A stretch of DNA of 64,000 nt from Alteromonas sp047556435 (GTDB taxonomy: Bacteria; Pseudomonadota; Gammaproteobacteria; Enterobacterales; Alteromonadaceae). Of the stretch, positions 34,613 to 44,152 are shown piece after piece. The notes beneath the pieces are model-generated. The model had not been told where the DNA came from, ran no database searches, and worked only from the letters and a program-made list of their open reading frames with translations. Position 1 is the first letter of the stretch. Each line of letters opens with the position of its first letter. The stretch covers positions 1,550,001 to 1,614,000 of the forward strand of contig NZ_CP180210.1 of assembly GCF_047556435.1 (NCBI RefSeq), in the 5' to 3' direction. The translations under genes and the position numbers were made by a program.

Positions 34613-35710
34613 ATGACCGCCGCGCCCATGCACTCAGCATCATCATCTTCTATTCGCCACGACTGGACCAAACAGGAAGTCGAGGCACTATATGCGCTGC
34701 CATTTAACGATTTACTGTTTAAAGCGCAGACGATTCATCGCGAAAACTTTAATCCGAATGAAGTTCAGGTAAGCACACTGTTATCGATTAAAACCGGCGC
34801 GTGTCCGGAAGACTGTAAGTACTGCCCGCAAAGTGCGCGCTACGACACGGGTCTTGAAAAAGAGCGTCTGCTCGAAATTGAAAAAGTGATAGAGCGGGCC
34901 AAAGACGCCAAGCGTACAGGCTCAACCCGTTTTTGTATGGGCGCCGCGTGGCGTAATCCGAAAGAGCGTGACATGCCCTACGTACTGAAAATGGTTCAGG
35001 AAGTGAAGAAACTCGGCCTGGAAACCTGCATGACTTTAGGTATGCTGACTCGCGATCAGGCTATCGCACTGAAACAGGCTGGCCTGGATTATTACAACCA
35101 CAACCTGGATACCTCACCGGAGTACTACGGTGACATTATCACTACCCGCACCTATGAAGACCGGCTAAATACGCTGGAGAACGTCCGCGAGGCCGGCATG
35201 AATGTGTGTTCTGGCGGTATTGTAGGAATGGGCGAAAGCGCGGGCGACCGGGCCAGCCTGTTGATTCAGCTGGCGAACCTGCCGGAGCAACCGCAAAGTG
35301 TTCCTATCAATATGCTGGTAAAAGTAAAAGGCACGCCACTGGATAGCGTAGAAGATCTGGAGCCGTTTGAGTTTATCCGCACAATTGCGGTAGCACGGAT
35401 CATGATGCCAGCGTCTCATGTGCGCTTGTCTGCGGGGCGTGAAGCAATGAACGAACAAATGCAGGCACTGTGCTTTATGGCTGGCGCAAATTCGATTTTC
35501 TATGGCTGCAAGCTGCTGACAACGTCTAACCCGGACACCCATGAAGATGTGTTGTTATTTAAAAAGCTGGGTATCAATACCGAGCGCACCAGAGAATATT
35601 CTGATGAAGCGCACGAGCAGGCACTGAGCGAGGAAATCGCGGTGAAATCTACGGATAACCTGTTTTACGATGCGACAACCAGAAAGTCACAGTCTGAAGC
35701 GGAGGCCTGA
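34613..35710 (+). CDS. bioB: Biotin synthase
   Basis: 365 residues, RBS AAAGGACAGG before ATG 34613. Radical SAM enzyme with CPEDCKYC for the [4Fe-4S] cluster. It also has the family motifs YNHNLDTSPEYYG, CSGGIVGMGES and VRLSAGREAM, the last with the Arg that ligates the [2Fe-2S] sulphur source. It inserts sulphur into dethiobiotin, the last step of biotin synthesis. The stop overlaps the bioF start (TGATG). Confidence 0.98.
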   Translation: MTAAPMHSASSSSIRHDWTKQEVEALYALPFNDLLFKAQTIHRENFNPNEVQVSTLLSIKTGACPEDCKYCPQSARYDTGLEKERLLEIEKVIERAKDAKRTGSTRFCMGAAWRNPKERDMPYVLKMVQEVKKLGLETCMTLGMLTRDQAIALKQAGLDYYNHNLDTSPEYYGDIITTRTYEDRLNTLENVREAGMNVCSGGIVGMGESAGDRASLLIQLANLPEQPQSVPINMLVKVKGTPLDSVEDLEPFEFIRTIAVARIMMPASHVRLSAGREAMNEQMQALCFMAGANSIFYGCKLLTTSNPDTHEDVLLFKKLGINTERTREYSDEAHEQALSEEIAVKSTDNLFYDATTRKSQSEAEA

Positions 35711-36876
35711 TGGCCTTTGACTGGCTTGAAGCATCATTAGCGCAGCGCTACGAAGACGGGTACTTGCGTACCCGGCACTGCCAGCAGTACGAGAAAGACG
35801 CGGTGGTGAACATCAACGGCGATCACTATCTCAATTTTGCCAGCAACGATTATCTGGGTATGCGTCAGCATCAGGGCGTATTGCAGGCGTGGGTAGAAGG
35901 GCTGGCGCATTTTGGCGGTGGCAGCGGCGCATCGCCACTGGTTACCGGCTACAGTCAGGCCCATCTGGCGCTTGAGGCGTATCTGGCGGATAAATTACAG
36001 CGCGAAGCCGTGTTGTTGTTTAACTCCGGGTTTGCTGCTAATCAGGCCATTTGCCAGGCGCTGTTTGCCGATGGCGGTCATATTGTGGCTGACAAACTCA
36101 TGCATGCCTCATTTATTGATGGTGCGATGGCGTCAAACGCCACACTGTCCCGGTTTAAACATAATGATGTGTTGCATGCACAGACCTTACTCAACAAGAG
36201 TGAGGCAACCGACAAATTGCTGGTATCAGAGGGCATATTCAGCATGGACGGCGACAGCGCACCGGTGCCTGAGCTGACATCGCTGGCGGCAACGCATAGC
36301 GCCTGGCTGATGTTGGATGACGCCCACGCGTTTGGTGTGACGGGTGAGCACGGCCTGGGCTCTGCAGACGCGTATGGGTTATCTCAGGCCCAACTGCCTG
36401 TTCTGATGGCCACGTTCGGCAAGGCGATTGGCACCGGCGGCGCGTTTATCGCCGGCAGTCAGTTGCTCATTGACTATTTGATAAACCACGCCCGGCATTA
36501 TATTTATTCTACAGCAATGCCGCCGGCACAGGCTGTAGCGACGTTGCAATCGCTTACCTACTGCGAGGAAGGGGAAGCCAGAGCGGCGCTGCACGACAAT
36601 ATCGCTTACTTCAGGGAAGTTGCCGCACAACAAGGTATTGATGTGATGTCGTCGCATAGTGCAATTCAGCCTGTGCTGGTAGGCGATCCGCAGCAGGCCG
36701 TCGCGGTCAGTGAAGCCATGCGCTCACGGGGAATTTGGGTAACTGCTATGCGCTATCCTACCGTCCCCAAAGGCACTGATCGCATTCGTATCACGCTGAG
36801 CGCGTTGCATCAGAAAAAAGATATTGATGTTATGTGCGATGCGTTAATGCTGAGTCTGAATGAGGTGTCACAGTGA
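35710..36876 (+). CDS. bioF: 8-amino-7-oxononanoate synthase
   Basis: 388 residues. PLP enzyme that condenses pimeloyl-ACP with alanine to KAPA. Family motifs are NFASNDYLGMRQH, GGGSGASPLVTGYS, LMLDDAHAFGVTGEHG and the PLP lysine in TFGKAIGTGGAF. Overlaps bioB by one base and bioC by four, so translation is coupled through the operon. Confidence 0.97.
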   Translation: MAFDWLEASLAQRYEDGYLRTRHCQQYEKDAVVNINGDHYLNFASNDYLGMRQHQGVLQAWVEGLAHFGGGSGASPLVTGYSQAHLALEAYLADKLQREAVLLFNSGFAANQAICQALFADGGHIVADKLMHASFIDGAMASNATLSRFKHNDVLHAQTLLNKSEATDKLLVSEGIFSMDGDSAPVPELTSLAATHSAWLMLDDAHAFGVTGEHGLGSADAYGLSQAQLPVLMATFGKAIGTGGAFIAGSQLLIDYLINHARHYIYSTAMPPAQAVATLQSLTYCEEGEARAALHDNIAYFREVAAQQGIDVMSSHSAIQPVLVGDPQQAVAVSEAMRSRGIWVTAMRYPTVPKGTDRIRITLSALHQKKDIDVMCDALMLSLNEVSQ

Positions 36877-37670
36877 AGGCAGTAGAAACCGCGCTGTTGA
36901 ATACGGTATCTGTGCCCGAGAGGCAGCGGGTGGCAGCCTCGTTCAGCCGGTGTGCATCATCCTATGACTCCCATGCTGGCGTGCAGCAGCGGGTGGCTGA
37001 AGATTTGCTGAGTAAAGTTACGTTATTGCCCGGCGAGTCATTACTGGATATTGGATGTGGTACAGGGCGCCACACTCACTCGCTGGCGCGCAGAGGTGGC
37101 GTTGTGCAAGGGCTGGATATCGCGCCGGGGATGCTCGCTTATGCGTCTGAACGCTACCCTGAAGTGACGTTTCATCAGGGACATGCTGAGGCTTTGCCTT
37201 TTGCTTCGCAGTCTTTTGACCAGCTGTTTTCGTCTATGGCGCTGCAGTGGTGCCAGTCACCATTAACCGTTATGCATGAGATGCAGCGCGTGCTGAAAAA
37301 AGGCGGGCGGGCATCGCTGGCTATCATGGTTGATGGCTCTTTTGAGGAGCTGGACCGCGCCCGCCGCGTGGCGGGTATGGTGGTAACCACAAACCCTCAG
37401 GCCAGTTATTCCCAATGGTGTGACGCTGCAGCTACGGCAGGACTTACGCTCAAAGAGGCGCAGTTAGTTGCGTATGTCGACGCGCATGCTGATTTGCTGT
37501 CACTGCTGCGGTCAATAAAACATACCGGGGCAGGGGTCACCGCGGCAGAAGGCACGAGGTTGTCACGTCAGGATCTGAAAAAACTGTCGATGACATACCA
37601 GTCTCTGCATGGGCAAAATAACTGCCTTCCGCTAACCTACAATATTGCTCAGCTCATTGTAGAGAAATGA
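36873..37670 (+). CDS. bioC: Malonyl-ACP O-methyltransferase
   Basis: 265 residues from GTG 36873 (GTGA overlap with the bioF stop). SAM-binding motif LLDIGCGTGRHTHSLA, then QGLDIAPGMLAYA and FDQLFSSMALQWCQSP, typical of BioC. It methylates malonyl-ACP so that the pimeloyl chain can be built by fatty-acid synthesis. The matching demethylase (BioH or equivalent) is not in this window. Confidence 0.94.
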   Translation: MKAVETALLNTVSVPERQRVAASFSRCASSYDSHAGVQQRVAEDLLSKVTLLPGESLLDIGCGTGRHTHSLARRGGVVQGLDIAPGMLAYASERYPEVTFHQGHAEALPFASQSFDQLFSSMALQWCQSPLTVMHEMQRVLKKGGRASLAIMVDGSFEELDRARRVAGMVVTTNPQASYSQWCDAAATAGLTLKEAQLVAYVDAHADLLSLLRSIKHTGAGVTAAEGTRLSRQDLKKLSMTYQSLHGQNNCLPLTYNIAQLIVEK

Positions 37671-37694
37671 TTAACCCAGACTAGCAGGCTACCT

Positions 37695-38369
37695 ATGCAA
37701 TCCTATTTTGTTACTGGTACCGACACTGATGTCGGTAAAACGTATGTCTCTGCGATTTTACTGAAGGCCGCCTCTGAAGCAGGCAAAAAAACCGTGGGCT
37801 ATAAGCCGGTTTCTGCCGGATGCGAAGAAATCAACGGACGTCTTGTAAACGAAGACGCCTCGCAATTGTTAGCCAATAGCTCGTTGCCGGTCACTCAGGA
37901 TGAAGTGAACCCCATTGCGTTTGTTCCCCCTATTGCACCGCACATCGCAGCCAAAGAAGCCGGTGTAACAATCAATCCGCAGGCAATAGAGTCGGGCTAC
38001 GCTCACTTAAAAGGAATGTCTCCGGATTTGTTGATTATGGAAGGAGCCGGGGGCTGGCGTTTACCTCTTGGTGACAAGCGCTATCTTTCAGATGTTGTTA
38101 AACAGCTGAAGCTCGATGTCATCATTGTGGTAGGTATGCGCCTGGGGTGTCTGAATCACGCACTGCTTACGGCCGAAGCCGTGCAGCGTGACGGGCTGAA
38201 TATTAAAGGCTGGATAGCCAATCAGTTACACCCGGATATGCCGCGTTATACTGAAAATCTGGATACGCTTAAAGCAGAAATGCCGGCACCGTTTCTGGGA
38301 GAAATTCCCTATGCGAAAGTCCCGGCTAGTCATGTGCTGGAGGCGTTAACCAAGCAACTTTGTGAGTGA
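37695..38369 (+). CDS. bioD: Dethiobiotin synthetase
   Basis: 224 residues. P-loop GTDTDVGKTYVS at the N-terminus and LIMEGAGGWRLPL are diagnostic. It closes the ureido ring of dethiobiotin from DAPA, CO2 and ATP. Last gene of bioBFCD. Its 3' end overlaps the convergent pepE-like gene by 24 bases. Confidence 0.96.
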   Translation: MQSYFVTGTDTDVGKTYVSAILLKAASEAGKKTVGYKPVSAGCEEINGRLVNEDASQLLANSSLPVTQDEVNPIAFVPPIAPHIAAKEAGVTINPQAIESGYAHLKGMSPDLLIMEGAGGWRLPLGDKRYLSDVVKQLKLDVIIVVGMRLGCLNHALLTAEAVQRDGLNIKGWIANQLHPDMPRYTENLDTLKAEMPAPFLGEIPYAKVPASHVLEALTKQLCE

Positions 38370-39059
38370 TTCGCCCGCTGCTATTGGGCGCTTCTCCTCG
38401 CCGGTAAAAACAAAGCCACCTTTCTCGCCTTGTAATGTCAGTGTGTTGTTTGTTAACAACAACGCTGTGCCCTCACGAATGGCGACGACCGGTGTTCGTG
38501 GATTTAGCGCGGTAAACTCCGCAAGGCGCTGGTCACGCGTTTCGCCGTTGTGACCGGGCGGCTGGTAGTCGGTGTAATGGGGGTTTAACTGAAAAGGCAA
38601 AATAGTCAGCGCGTTAAATGATGGTGGCTCAATAATAGGCATATCATTGGTGGTGCGAATGCTCATACCGCAAATGTTAGAGCCGGCACTCCAGCCTATG
38701 TAGGGGGTACCATCGGCTATTGCATTTTGCAGCGGTGCAATGAGTTTCTGCTCGTAAAGCGTGTAAAGCAAATGGAAGGTATTCCCGCCGCCAGTGACAA
38801 TAGCCTGATGATTTTCTTTCGCCTGAGTGATGGCCTTAACCGGATCAGAGGCACGGTGTAAGCCTACTACTGAACATTCTGGCAGCGCTTTCTGAACTGC
38901 CTCTACGTAGGCGTCGTAGGTTTGCGTTACTGCCGCATAAGGCACAAATAGCAACTCGCGCCGCTCTCCTAAGTGTGCAAGAATATGCGCCCTGGCATGT
39001 TCGAGGTAGGTTTCGTCACCTTGCCGGGAGCTGCTTAACAATAAAGCATGTGCAGTCAT
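38346..39059 (-). CDS. pepE: Dipeptidase E-like peptidase (family S51)
   Basis: 237 residues from the ATG at 39059 (GGAG RBS); the longer frame to 39092 adds 11 non-homologous residues. The nucleophile is Ser in IGWSAGSN. Other PepE signatures are VTGGGNTFHLL, FQLNPHYTDYQPPGHNGETRDQRL and IREGTALLL. In E. coli PepE cleaves Asp-X dipeptides. The 3' end overlaps bioD tail-to-tail. Confidence 0.92.
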   Translation of the reverse strand: MTAHALLLSSSRQGDETYLEHARAHILAHLGERRELLFVPYAAVTQTYDAYVEAVQKALPECSVVGLHRASDPVKAITQAKENHQAIVTGGGNTFHLLYTLYEQKLIAPLQNAIADGTPYIGWSAGSNICGMSIRTTNDMPIIEPPSFNALTILPFQLNPHYTDYQPPGHNGETRDQRLAEFTALNPRTPVVAIREGTALLLTNNTLTLQGEKGGFVFTGEEKRPIAAGESLTKLLG

Positions 39060-39176
39060 AATGGCTCCATGTAATAAATGTCGCAGTATCATACGTGAAA
39101 GCTGCGCTTAAGTTTAGCAACTCAGGTAATGCCGGTTTTTTTGTGGTTATCGATTGTCTTCAAAGGTTTTTGTTTT

Positions 39177-39641
39177 ATGTCCCAAGTGCCCTCTGTTTTA
39201 TTCGTCTGTCTGGGCAATATTTGTCGTTCACCCACTGCCGAAGCTGTGTTTCGTCATAAAGCGGCAAAAGCCGGGCTGAATGTAAAAATTGATTCAGCCG
39301 GCACACATGGTTATCACATTGGTAAACAGCCCGATAAACGGTCGCAGGCGGCAGGAGTCGCCAGAGGTTACTCATTCGAAGGCCTCAAATGTCGTCGTGT
39401 GGAAGAGTCGGACTTTGAGTCGTTCGATTACATACTGGCTATGGATGAGAGCAACCTGAGTAATCTTCGTAAAGTGTCGCCGGAGGAGTATCACAACAAA
39501 ATTCACTTGTTTTTGTCTTTCGCAGACACCGGGCATCAAGAGGTGCCCGATCCGTATTATGGCGGTAAACAAGGCTTTGAGCTTGTGCTGGACCTGATTG
39601 AAGCGGCGTCTGATGGTCTCATCAACACGCTTAAGCGGTGA
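39177..39641 (+). CDS. Low-molecular-weight protein-tyrosine phosphatase
   Basis: 154 residues from ATG 39177; the frame could begin at 39129 but the extra residues are not family-like. The phosphate loop FVCLGNICRSPTAEA holds the catalytic Cys11 and Arg17. The general acid is Asp in VPDPYYGG. No exopolysaccharide tyrosine kinase gene is adjacent, so this is likely a housekeeping member. Confidence 0.93.
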   Translation: MSQVPSVLFVCLGNICRSPTAEAVFRHKAAKAGLNVKIDSAGTHGYHIGKQPDKRSQAAGVARGYSFEGLKCRRVEESDFESFDYILAMDESNLSNLRKVSPEEYHNKIHLFLSFADTGHQEVPDPYYGGKQGFELVLDLIEAASDGLINTLKR

Positions 39642-39648
39642 TGTCACG

Positions 39649-40602
39649 GTGCCTCGTTTTCTGCTTGCCGGACTGACATGCAGCTGCCTTATTGTGATTG
39701 GCGCGATTGCCGCAGTGACCTGGTCAATGGAGACAGACGGGGCAGTAAAAAGTCATATTTTCTTCTCGTTGCAAGTGCCACTAATGATTACTGCAATGCT
39801 GACCGGCGCCGTGCTGACGGTGAGTGCCGGAACGCTGCAGGTGGTACTGCGAAACCCACTGGCTGACCCGGGGATCATCGGTATTACCAGCGGTGCCAGC
39901 CTGGTAGCGGCAGTGCTTATTTTAACCGCTCCGGCATTTGCACAGTCCTATTTTCATTATCTGTTACCGCTGGGATGTTTTATTGGCGCGATAGCCAGTA
40001 CCGTATTGATCTATCGGTTGGCCAGACGTCTGCAACAAGCGAGCATGGCTGTCATTCTGGCTGGTATCGCGGTGTCTACTTTGTCGGGCGCAGTGATAGC
40101 CTGGCTTTATTTGTTCACTGACGCGCAGTCCATGCGCAATCTGACTTTCTGGTTAATGGGAAGCTTGTATCAGGCTGACGGTACGCTTTTGTGGGTAGCC
40201 GCGCCCATTATGTTGCTGAGCTGTGCATATCAGCTTGTTCAGGCGAAGAAGCTCAACTGGCTTTACGCCGGTGATAATGCTGCAGCGGTGGCAGGTGTCA
40301 GTCCGCAGCAATTGATAAGAAGGGTATTGCTTGCCGCATCAATAGGTGTAGGGGCAGCCGTATCGGTGGCCGGCTCGATTGCATTTTTAGGCTTACTGGT
40401 GCCGCACGTGCTGCGGCTTTTTGTGGGGTATGACAACCGGGTGATTTTGCCCGCTTCAGCACTTACCGGAGCGCTGTTTTTGTTGCTGGTGGCACTGGCG
40501 ACAGAGATGCTGGGAACCGTGACGTTTCCGGTATCAATGATCACCGCAACACTGGGTGGGCCGCTGTTACTTTGGGCGATTTACAAAGGACAATGGCGAT
40601 GA
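39649..40602 (+). CDS. btuC: BtuC-like ABC transporter permease (FecCD family)
   Basis: About 317 residues from GTG 39649, which has GGTGAT six bases before it. The frame is open back to 39598 and ATG 39613 is an alternative. Around ten membrane helices. Family motifs are LRNPLADPGIIGITSGASL, GSIAFLGLLVPHVLRLFVGYDNR and PVSMITATLGGPLLLW. It imports vitamin B12 or an iron complex with the ATPase encoded next. The B12 assignment rests mainly on the BtuD-like style of that ATPase. Confidence 0.8.
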   Translation: MPRFLLAGLTCSCLIVIGAIAAVTWSMETDGAVKSHIFFSLQVPLMITAMLTGAVLTVSAGTLQVVLRNPLADPGIIGITSGASLVAAVLILTAPAFAQSYFHYLLPLGCFIGAIASTVLIYRLARRLQQASMAVILAGIAVSTLSGAVIAWLYLFTDAQSMRNLTFWLMGSLYQADGTLLWVAAPIMLLSCAYQLVQAKKLNWLYAGDNAAAVAGVSPQQLIRRVLLAASIGVGAAVSVAGSIAFLGLLVPHVLRLFVGYDNRVILPASALTGALFLLLVALATEMLGTVTFPVSMITATLGGPLLLWAIYKGQWR

Positions 40603-41357
40603 CGGTTGAACTGCATTCAGTGTCGCTGGATAAGCGGCTAAACGATGTGACATGCCATTGCCTGAAAGGACAAAGCATCCATCTTCTGGGGGAAAACGGC
40701 GCGGGGAAATCCAGTTTGCTGGAAGTGATAGCCGGGCTAACTGAAGCGGATAACGGGCATTGTCGTATTGAGGGTACGCCGGTCAATGCGCTAACGTTGC
40801 CTGAACTGGCTCGCTTTCGCGCATTTCATGCGCAGTTCTCATCGGCTTCGTTTGCCCTTAGCGTCAAAGAATACCTCCAGTTTTATTCCTCGTCCCCAGT
40901 GCCCCCGTTACCAGCAATACTGGAATTTACAATGGAAGTGTCGCATCTGTTGACACGCCGCATCACCACACTGTCTGGCGGCGAGAAGCAGCGTGTAGAC
41001 CTGTGTCGGGCACTGCTTCAGGTCTGGCCGGCCATTGAAACCGGTGACGCACTTATCCTGCTTGATGAACCGCTGCAGGGACTGGATATCAAACATCAGT
41101 ATGCACTGATGGCGCTGACGCGAGAACTGACTAGCAAAGGAAATACCGTGATCCTGACCTCTCATGATATTGGTTTGAGCGCCAATAATGCGGATCAAAT
41201 CTGGTTATTAAAACACGGCGCTTTAGTCGCAAATGGCGAGCCTTTGAATGTTGTGAATGAAATTAACCTAAATGCAACATTTGGTTGTCATTTTGCGGTA
41301 AAAAAGTTGGAAAACTTTCTACAAATTCAAGTTTGCGACCCTATTGTCATGCCTTAG
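40599..41357 (+). CDS. btuD: BtuD-like ABC transporter ATPase
   Basis: 252 residues from ATG 40599 (AAAGGA eight bases before; ATGA overlap with the permease stop). Walker A GENGAGKSS, signature LSGGEKQRVDL, Walker B ALILLDEPLQGLD and switch His in LTSHD are intact. The segment LLQVWPAIETGDALILLDEP has the same extra insertion before Walker B as E. coli BtuD. No substrate-binding protein or B12 riboswitch is nearby. Confidence 0.82.
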   Translation: MTVELHSVSLDKRLNDVTCHCLKGQSIHLLGENGAGKSSLLEVIAGLTEADNGHCRIEGTPVNALTLPELARFRAFHAQFSSASFALSVKEYLQFYSSSPVPPLPAILEFTMEVSHLLTRRITTLSGGEKQRVDLCRALLQVWPAIETGDALILLDEPLQGLDIKHQYALMALTRELTSKGNTVILTSHDIGLSANNADQIWLLKHGALVANGEPLNVVNEINLNATFGCHFAVKKLENFLQIQVCDPIVMP

Positions 41358-41425
41358 TTGTGGTAAAGTGAGAACTGGCCTTTCGCCACTGCTGTCACAC
41401 TTTTCTATACCAAGGAGATCCCCCC

Positions 41426-42769
41426 GTGAATAACTGGCAACCTGACAGCTGGAGATCCAAGCCGATCCTTCAGCAACCTGAATACGAAGATAAAAATCAA
41501 CTTAAACAGGCTGAACAAACCCTAAGTAAATATCCTCCTCTGGTCTTTGCTGAAGAGACCCGCGAACTTCGTCGCCAATTAGGTGATGTGAGTCTGGGTA
41601 AAGGATTTTTGTTGCAGGGCGGTGACTGCGCAGAGTCCTTTGACGAATTTAATGCACCTAAAATCCGTGACACGTTTAAGGTGATCCTGCAAATGGCAAT
41701 TGTACTGACCTTCGCAGGTCGGTGTCCGGTGACGAAAGTAGCGAGAATGGCAGGCCAGTATGCTAAACCTCGCTCGTCGGATTATGAAAGTGTTGATGGG
41801 GTTTCACTACCCAGTTATCGCGGGGATATCATCAACAGTTTTGAGTTTACGCCAGAAGCACGCCGTCCGGATCCTAACCGAATGTTAGATGCGTACCACC
41901 GCAGTGCGGCAACGCTGAATTTGCTGCGCGCGTTTGCGCAGGGTGGTCTTGCTGATTTGCATCAGGTAAACCGCTGGAACATGGCGTTTGTGGAAAACAA
42001 TCCATTGAAAGAGCGTTATCAGGATATGTCTCGTCGCATTCAGGATACGCTTGAGTTTATGGATGTCATTGGTATTAATGCTTCTAACAGCGGGACACTT
42101 CATGAAACCTCATTATTTACTTCACACGAAGCACTGCTGCTTAACTATGAGCAGGCCCTAACGCGCATTGATACATTAACCGGCAAGCCTTATAACTGCT
42201 CTGCACACATGGTGTGGATTGGCGAGCGCACCCGGCAGCTTGATCATGCTCACATTGAGTTTTTCCGCGGCATTCATAACCCGGTTGGGGTGAAAGTCGG
42301 TCCATCAATCGATGAAGATGAGCTCATCAAATTAATTGACGCACTGAATCCGGATAATGACCCGGGACGTCTGACGTTGATAACACGAATGGGCGCTGAC
42401 AAGCTTGAGCAAAATCTGCCGCGTCTGTTGCGTCGTGTGAAAGCGGAAGGACGCCACGTTGTGTGGAGCTCCGACCCTATGCACGGGAATACCTTTAAGG
42501 CATCCAGTGGCTACAAAACCCGCAACTTTGATGCAATTCTCAGTGAAATTCGCCAGTTCTTCCAGGCGCATGAGTCAGAAGGCACACATGCTGGTGGTAT
42601 CCATCTGGAAATGACAGGTCAGCACGTGACCGAATGTACCGGCGGTGCTTACCAAATCAGTGACGAGGACCTGGCGCAGGCTTACAAAACGCAGTGCGAC
42701 CCTCGCCTGAATGCCGATCAGGTGTTGGAAATGGCGTTTTTGGTGGCGGATCATCTCAAAAAGGGATAA
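41426..42769 (+). CDS. 3-deoxy-7-phosphoheptulonate (DAHP) synthase, class II
   Basis: 447 residues from GTG 41426 with AAGGAGATC ahead of it. It makes DAHP from PEP and erythrose 4-phosphate, the first step of the shikimate pathway. Class II (plant/Mycobacterium type) is shown by the start WQPDSWRSKPILQQPEY, LLQGGDCAESF, RMAGQYAKPRS, MVWIGERTRQLDHAHIEF and WSSDPMHGNT. It is unrelated in sequence to the AroF/G/H enzymes of E. coli. Single gene. Confidence 0.96.
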   Translation: MNNWQPDSWRSKPILQQPEYEDKNQLKQAEQTLSKYPPLVFAEETRELRRQLGDVSLGKGFLLQGGDCAESFDEFNAPKIRDTFKVILQMAIVLTFAGRCPVTKVARMAGQYAKPRSSDYESVDGVSLPSYRGDIINSFEFTPEARRPDPNRMLDAYHRSAATLNLLRAFAQGGLADLHQVNRWNMAFVENNPLKERYQDMSRRIQDTLEFMDVIGINASNSGTLHETSLFTSHEALLLNYEQALTRIDTLTGKPYNCSAHMVWIGERTRQLDHAHIEFFRGIHNPVGVKVGPSIDEDELIKLIDALNPDNDPGRLTLITRMGADKLEQNLPRLLRRVKAEGRHVVWSSDPMHGNTFKASSGYKTRNFDAILSEIRQFFQAHESEGTHAGGIHLEMTGQHVTECTGGAYQISDEDLAQAYKTQCDPRLNADQVLEMAFLVADHLKKG

Positions 42770-42816
42770 CAGGAAAATGGGTCCGGCGGCAGCTACAGTA
42801 GCCTGATGCTGCCGGA

Positions 42817-43146
42817 TTAACACATACTGAGAACGGCTTCTCTTTCTGCCTCAGTAAGCACACCTGTGAAAATAGTAGCACGACGTAAACTGGCAGTGCG
42901 GGGATCTTCGGCCAACAATAAGGCTACAAACACATCAGGTTCGCTTGCGTGGTTTAAAATACTCTCCCACAGCAGAAAGCTTCCATATCGCATCATGCCG
43001 TTTTTATAACGTTCTGAAAGCACAGCGCGGGCTCTTTCAATGTAATGCGGCTCGCACAATACTTTGCCTGCGATGGCTCTGTGAATTGCCAGTATTCGCT
43101 GATCGATTAACGCCTGCTTCTGACGTTTCGGGCGACTGAACATCAT
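42817..43146 (-). CDS. Small hypothetical protein
   Basis: 109 residues with a good RBS (GGGGAGT) right before ATG 43146. Mostly helical, with motifs YGSFLLWESILNHASEP and FTGVLTEAEREAVL; no signal or membrane segment. I do not recognise it. Convergent with the DAHP synthase gene; a hairpin (TCCGGCGGCAGC / GCTGCCGGA, 42782-42816) lies between the two. Confidence 0.6.
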   Translation of the reverse strand: MMFSRPKRQKQALIDQRILAIHRAIAGKVLCEPHYIERARAVLSERYKNGMMRYGSFLLWESILNHASEPDVFVALLLAEDPRTASLRRATIFTGVLTEAEREAVLSMC

Positions 43147-43311
43147 ACTCCCCAGTGTGACAACACGTTTTTTGAAAAATAAACCGGCTCTAGGAATAGT
43201 TGCGAAGTTTTCTGTATAAGTATACAGTTGTTTTTGTTTTCATAACACCCCGGAAAGCTGCTACGACGTTTGTTACGTCTTTCCGGTACAGAGTCAATTT
43301 CAGGAGCTATC

Positions 43312-43722
43312 ATGTTCATAACAGGTACGTTTACAGTAGAGTTGAATCCGCAGCAGGATGCAATGAAAGGAAAAGACGGCATAGAGCTAAACCGACTGGC
43401 TATCAGCAAAACCTATCACGGCGATCTTGACGCCACTAGCACGGGTGAGATGTTAAGTGCCGTCACGCCGGTGAAAGGCTCTGCCGGGTACGTCGCGCTG
43501 GAGCAGGTAAGTGGTAAGCTTGATGGCAAGACCGGAACCTTTGTCCTGCAGCATTATGGGGTTATGGATAACGGCGGTCAGACGCTACAAATTCAGGTGG
43601 TACCGGACTCTGGCACCGGTGAACTTGAAGGACTCACTGGCACCATGGCCATCATTATTGACGAGGGGGTACATCGTTACGAATTTAATTTTGGTGTGAG
43701 AGAAACGCAAGGCTGGACCTGA
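43312..43722 (+). CDS. DUF3224 family protein
   Basis: 136 residues from ATG 43312 (RBS CAGGAG). Small beta-rich protein with the family signatures KTYHGDLDATSTGEMLSA, GSAGYVALEQVSGKLDGKTGTFVLQHYG and VVPDSGTGELEGLTGTMAI. Relatives are small beta-barrels of unknown function, often near antibiotic-related or redox genes. Confidence 0.85.
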   Translation: MFITGTFTVELNPQQDAMKGKDGIELNRLAISKTYHGDLDATSTGEMLSAVTPVKGSAGYVALEQVSGKLDGKTGTFVLQHYGVMDNGGQTLQIQVVPDSGTGELEGLTGTMAIIIDEGVHRYEFNFGVRETQGWT

Positions 43723-43735
43723 GGCGTTATCTTAT

Positions 43736-43768
43736 GCCAGCAAGGCGTACTAAAAGCTCCTTGCTGGC
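43736..43768. terminator. Hairpin between convergent genes
   Basis: GCCAGCAAGG and CCTTGCTGGC form a perfect 10-bp stem around a 13-base loop. No T-run, so function as a terminator is uncertain. Confidence 0.45.
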
Positions 43769-43801
43769 GTCAACGTCTCTTAAGCGTGACTTGCTTCGGG
43801 T

Positions 43802-44152
43802 CTACTTGTTTTTGGCCAGTGCCAGAAGCCTGAGCTCGCGTGAAAGACACGCTCTGTCTGTCTGCATGTAAATCCAGAGTTTAGTAGCAATCTGAACCTG
43901 CAGGCTCGCGATAAAACATACCCCCCAGAATAGTTCCTCTTGTGCAGTGGCCACGAAAAACCGGTAGCCACAGTAAATTAGTAGCACTGAAAACAAGAAT
44001 GCAAGCACATACCCAGCCTTCATGATCCAGCCGAGGTTAGATGACAACCCCGTTTTCAGGTAGTCCGCAAGTGACTGCTTTTCTTCCATCAGAGCATCAA
44101 GTTCTCTTGTCTGCGCTTTCAGGGTTTGCTCGATGTTATCATCCAGTTTCAT
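43802..44152 (-). CDS. Membrane protein encoded with an ECF sigma factor
   Basis: 116 residues from the ATG at 44152 (GGAG eight bases upstream). The N-terminal 40 residues are a charged helix (TLKAQTRELDALMEEKQSLADYL). Two membrane helices follow (GYVLAFLFSVLLIYCGYRF, LFWGVCFIASLQVQIATKLWIY). It resembles the DUF6768 type of sigma-linked protein, but this is not certain. The start overlaps the sigma gene by 14 bases, so it is coupled and may regulate the sigma factor; no anti-sigma zinc motif is visible. Confidence 0.7.
   Translation of the reverse strand: MKLDDNIEQTLKAQTRELDALMEEKQSLADYLKTGLSSNLGWIMKAGYVLAFLFSVLLIYCGYRFFVATAQEELFWGVCFIASLQVQIATKLWIYMQTDRACLSRELRLLALAKNK

Noticed and set aside
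43143..43409. 88-codon reverse ORF
   Set aside because: Its start lies on the antisense strand of the DUF3224 gene and its end falls next to the strong RBS of the 109-residue gene.
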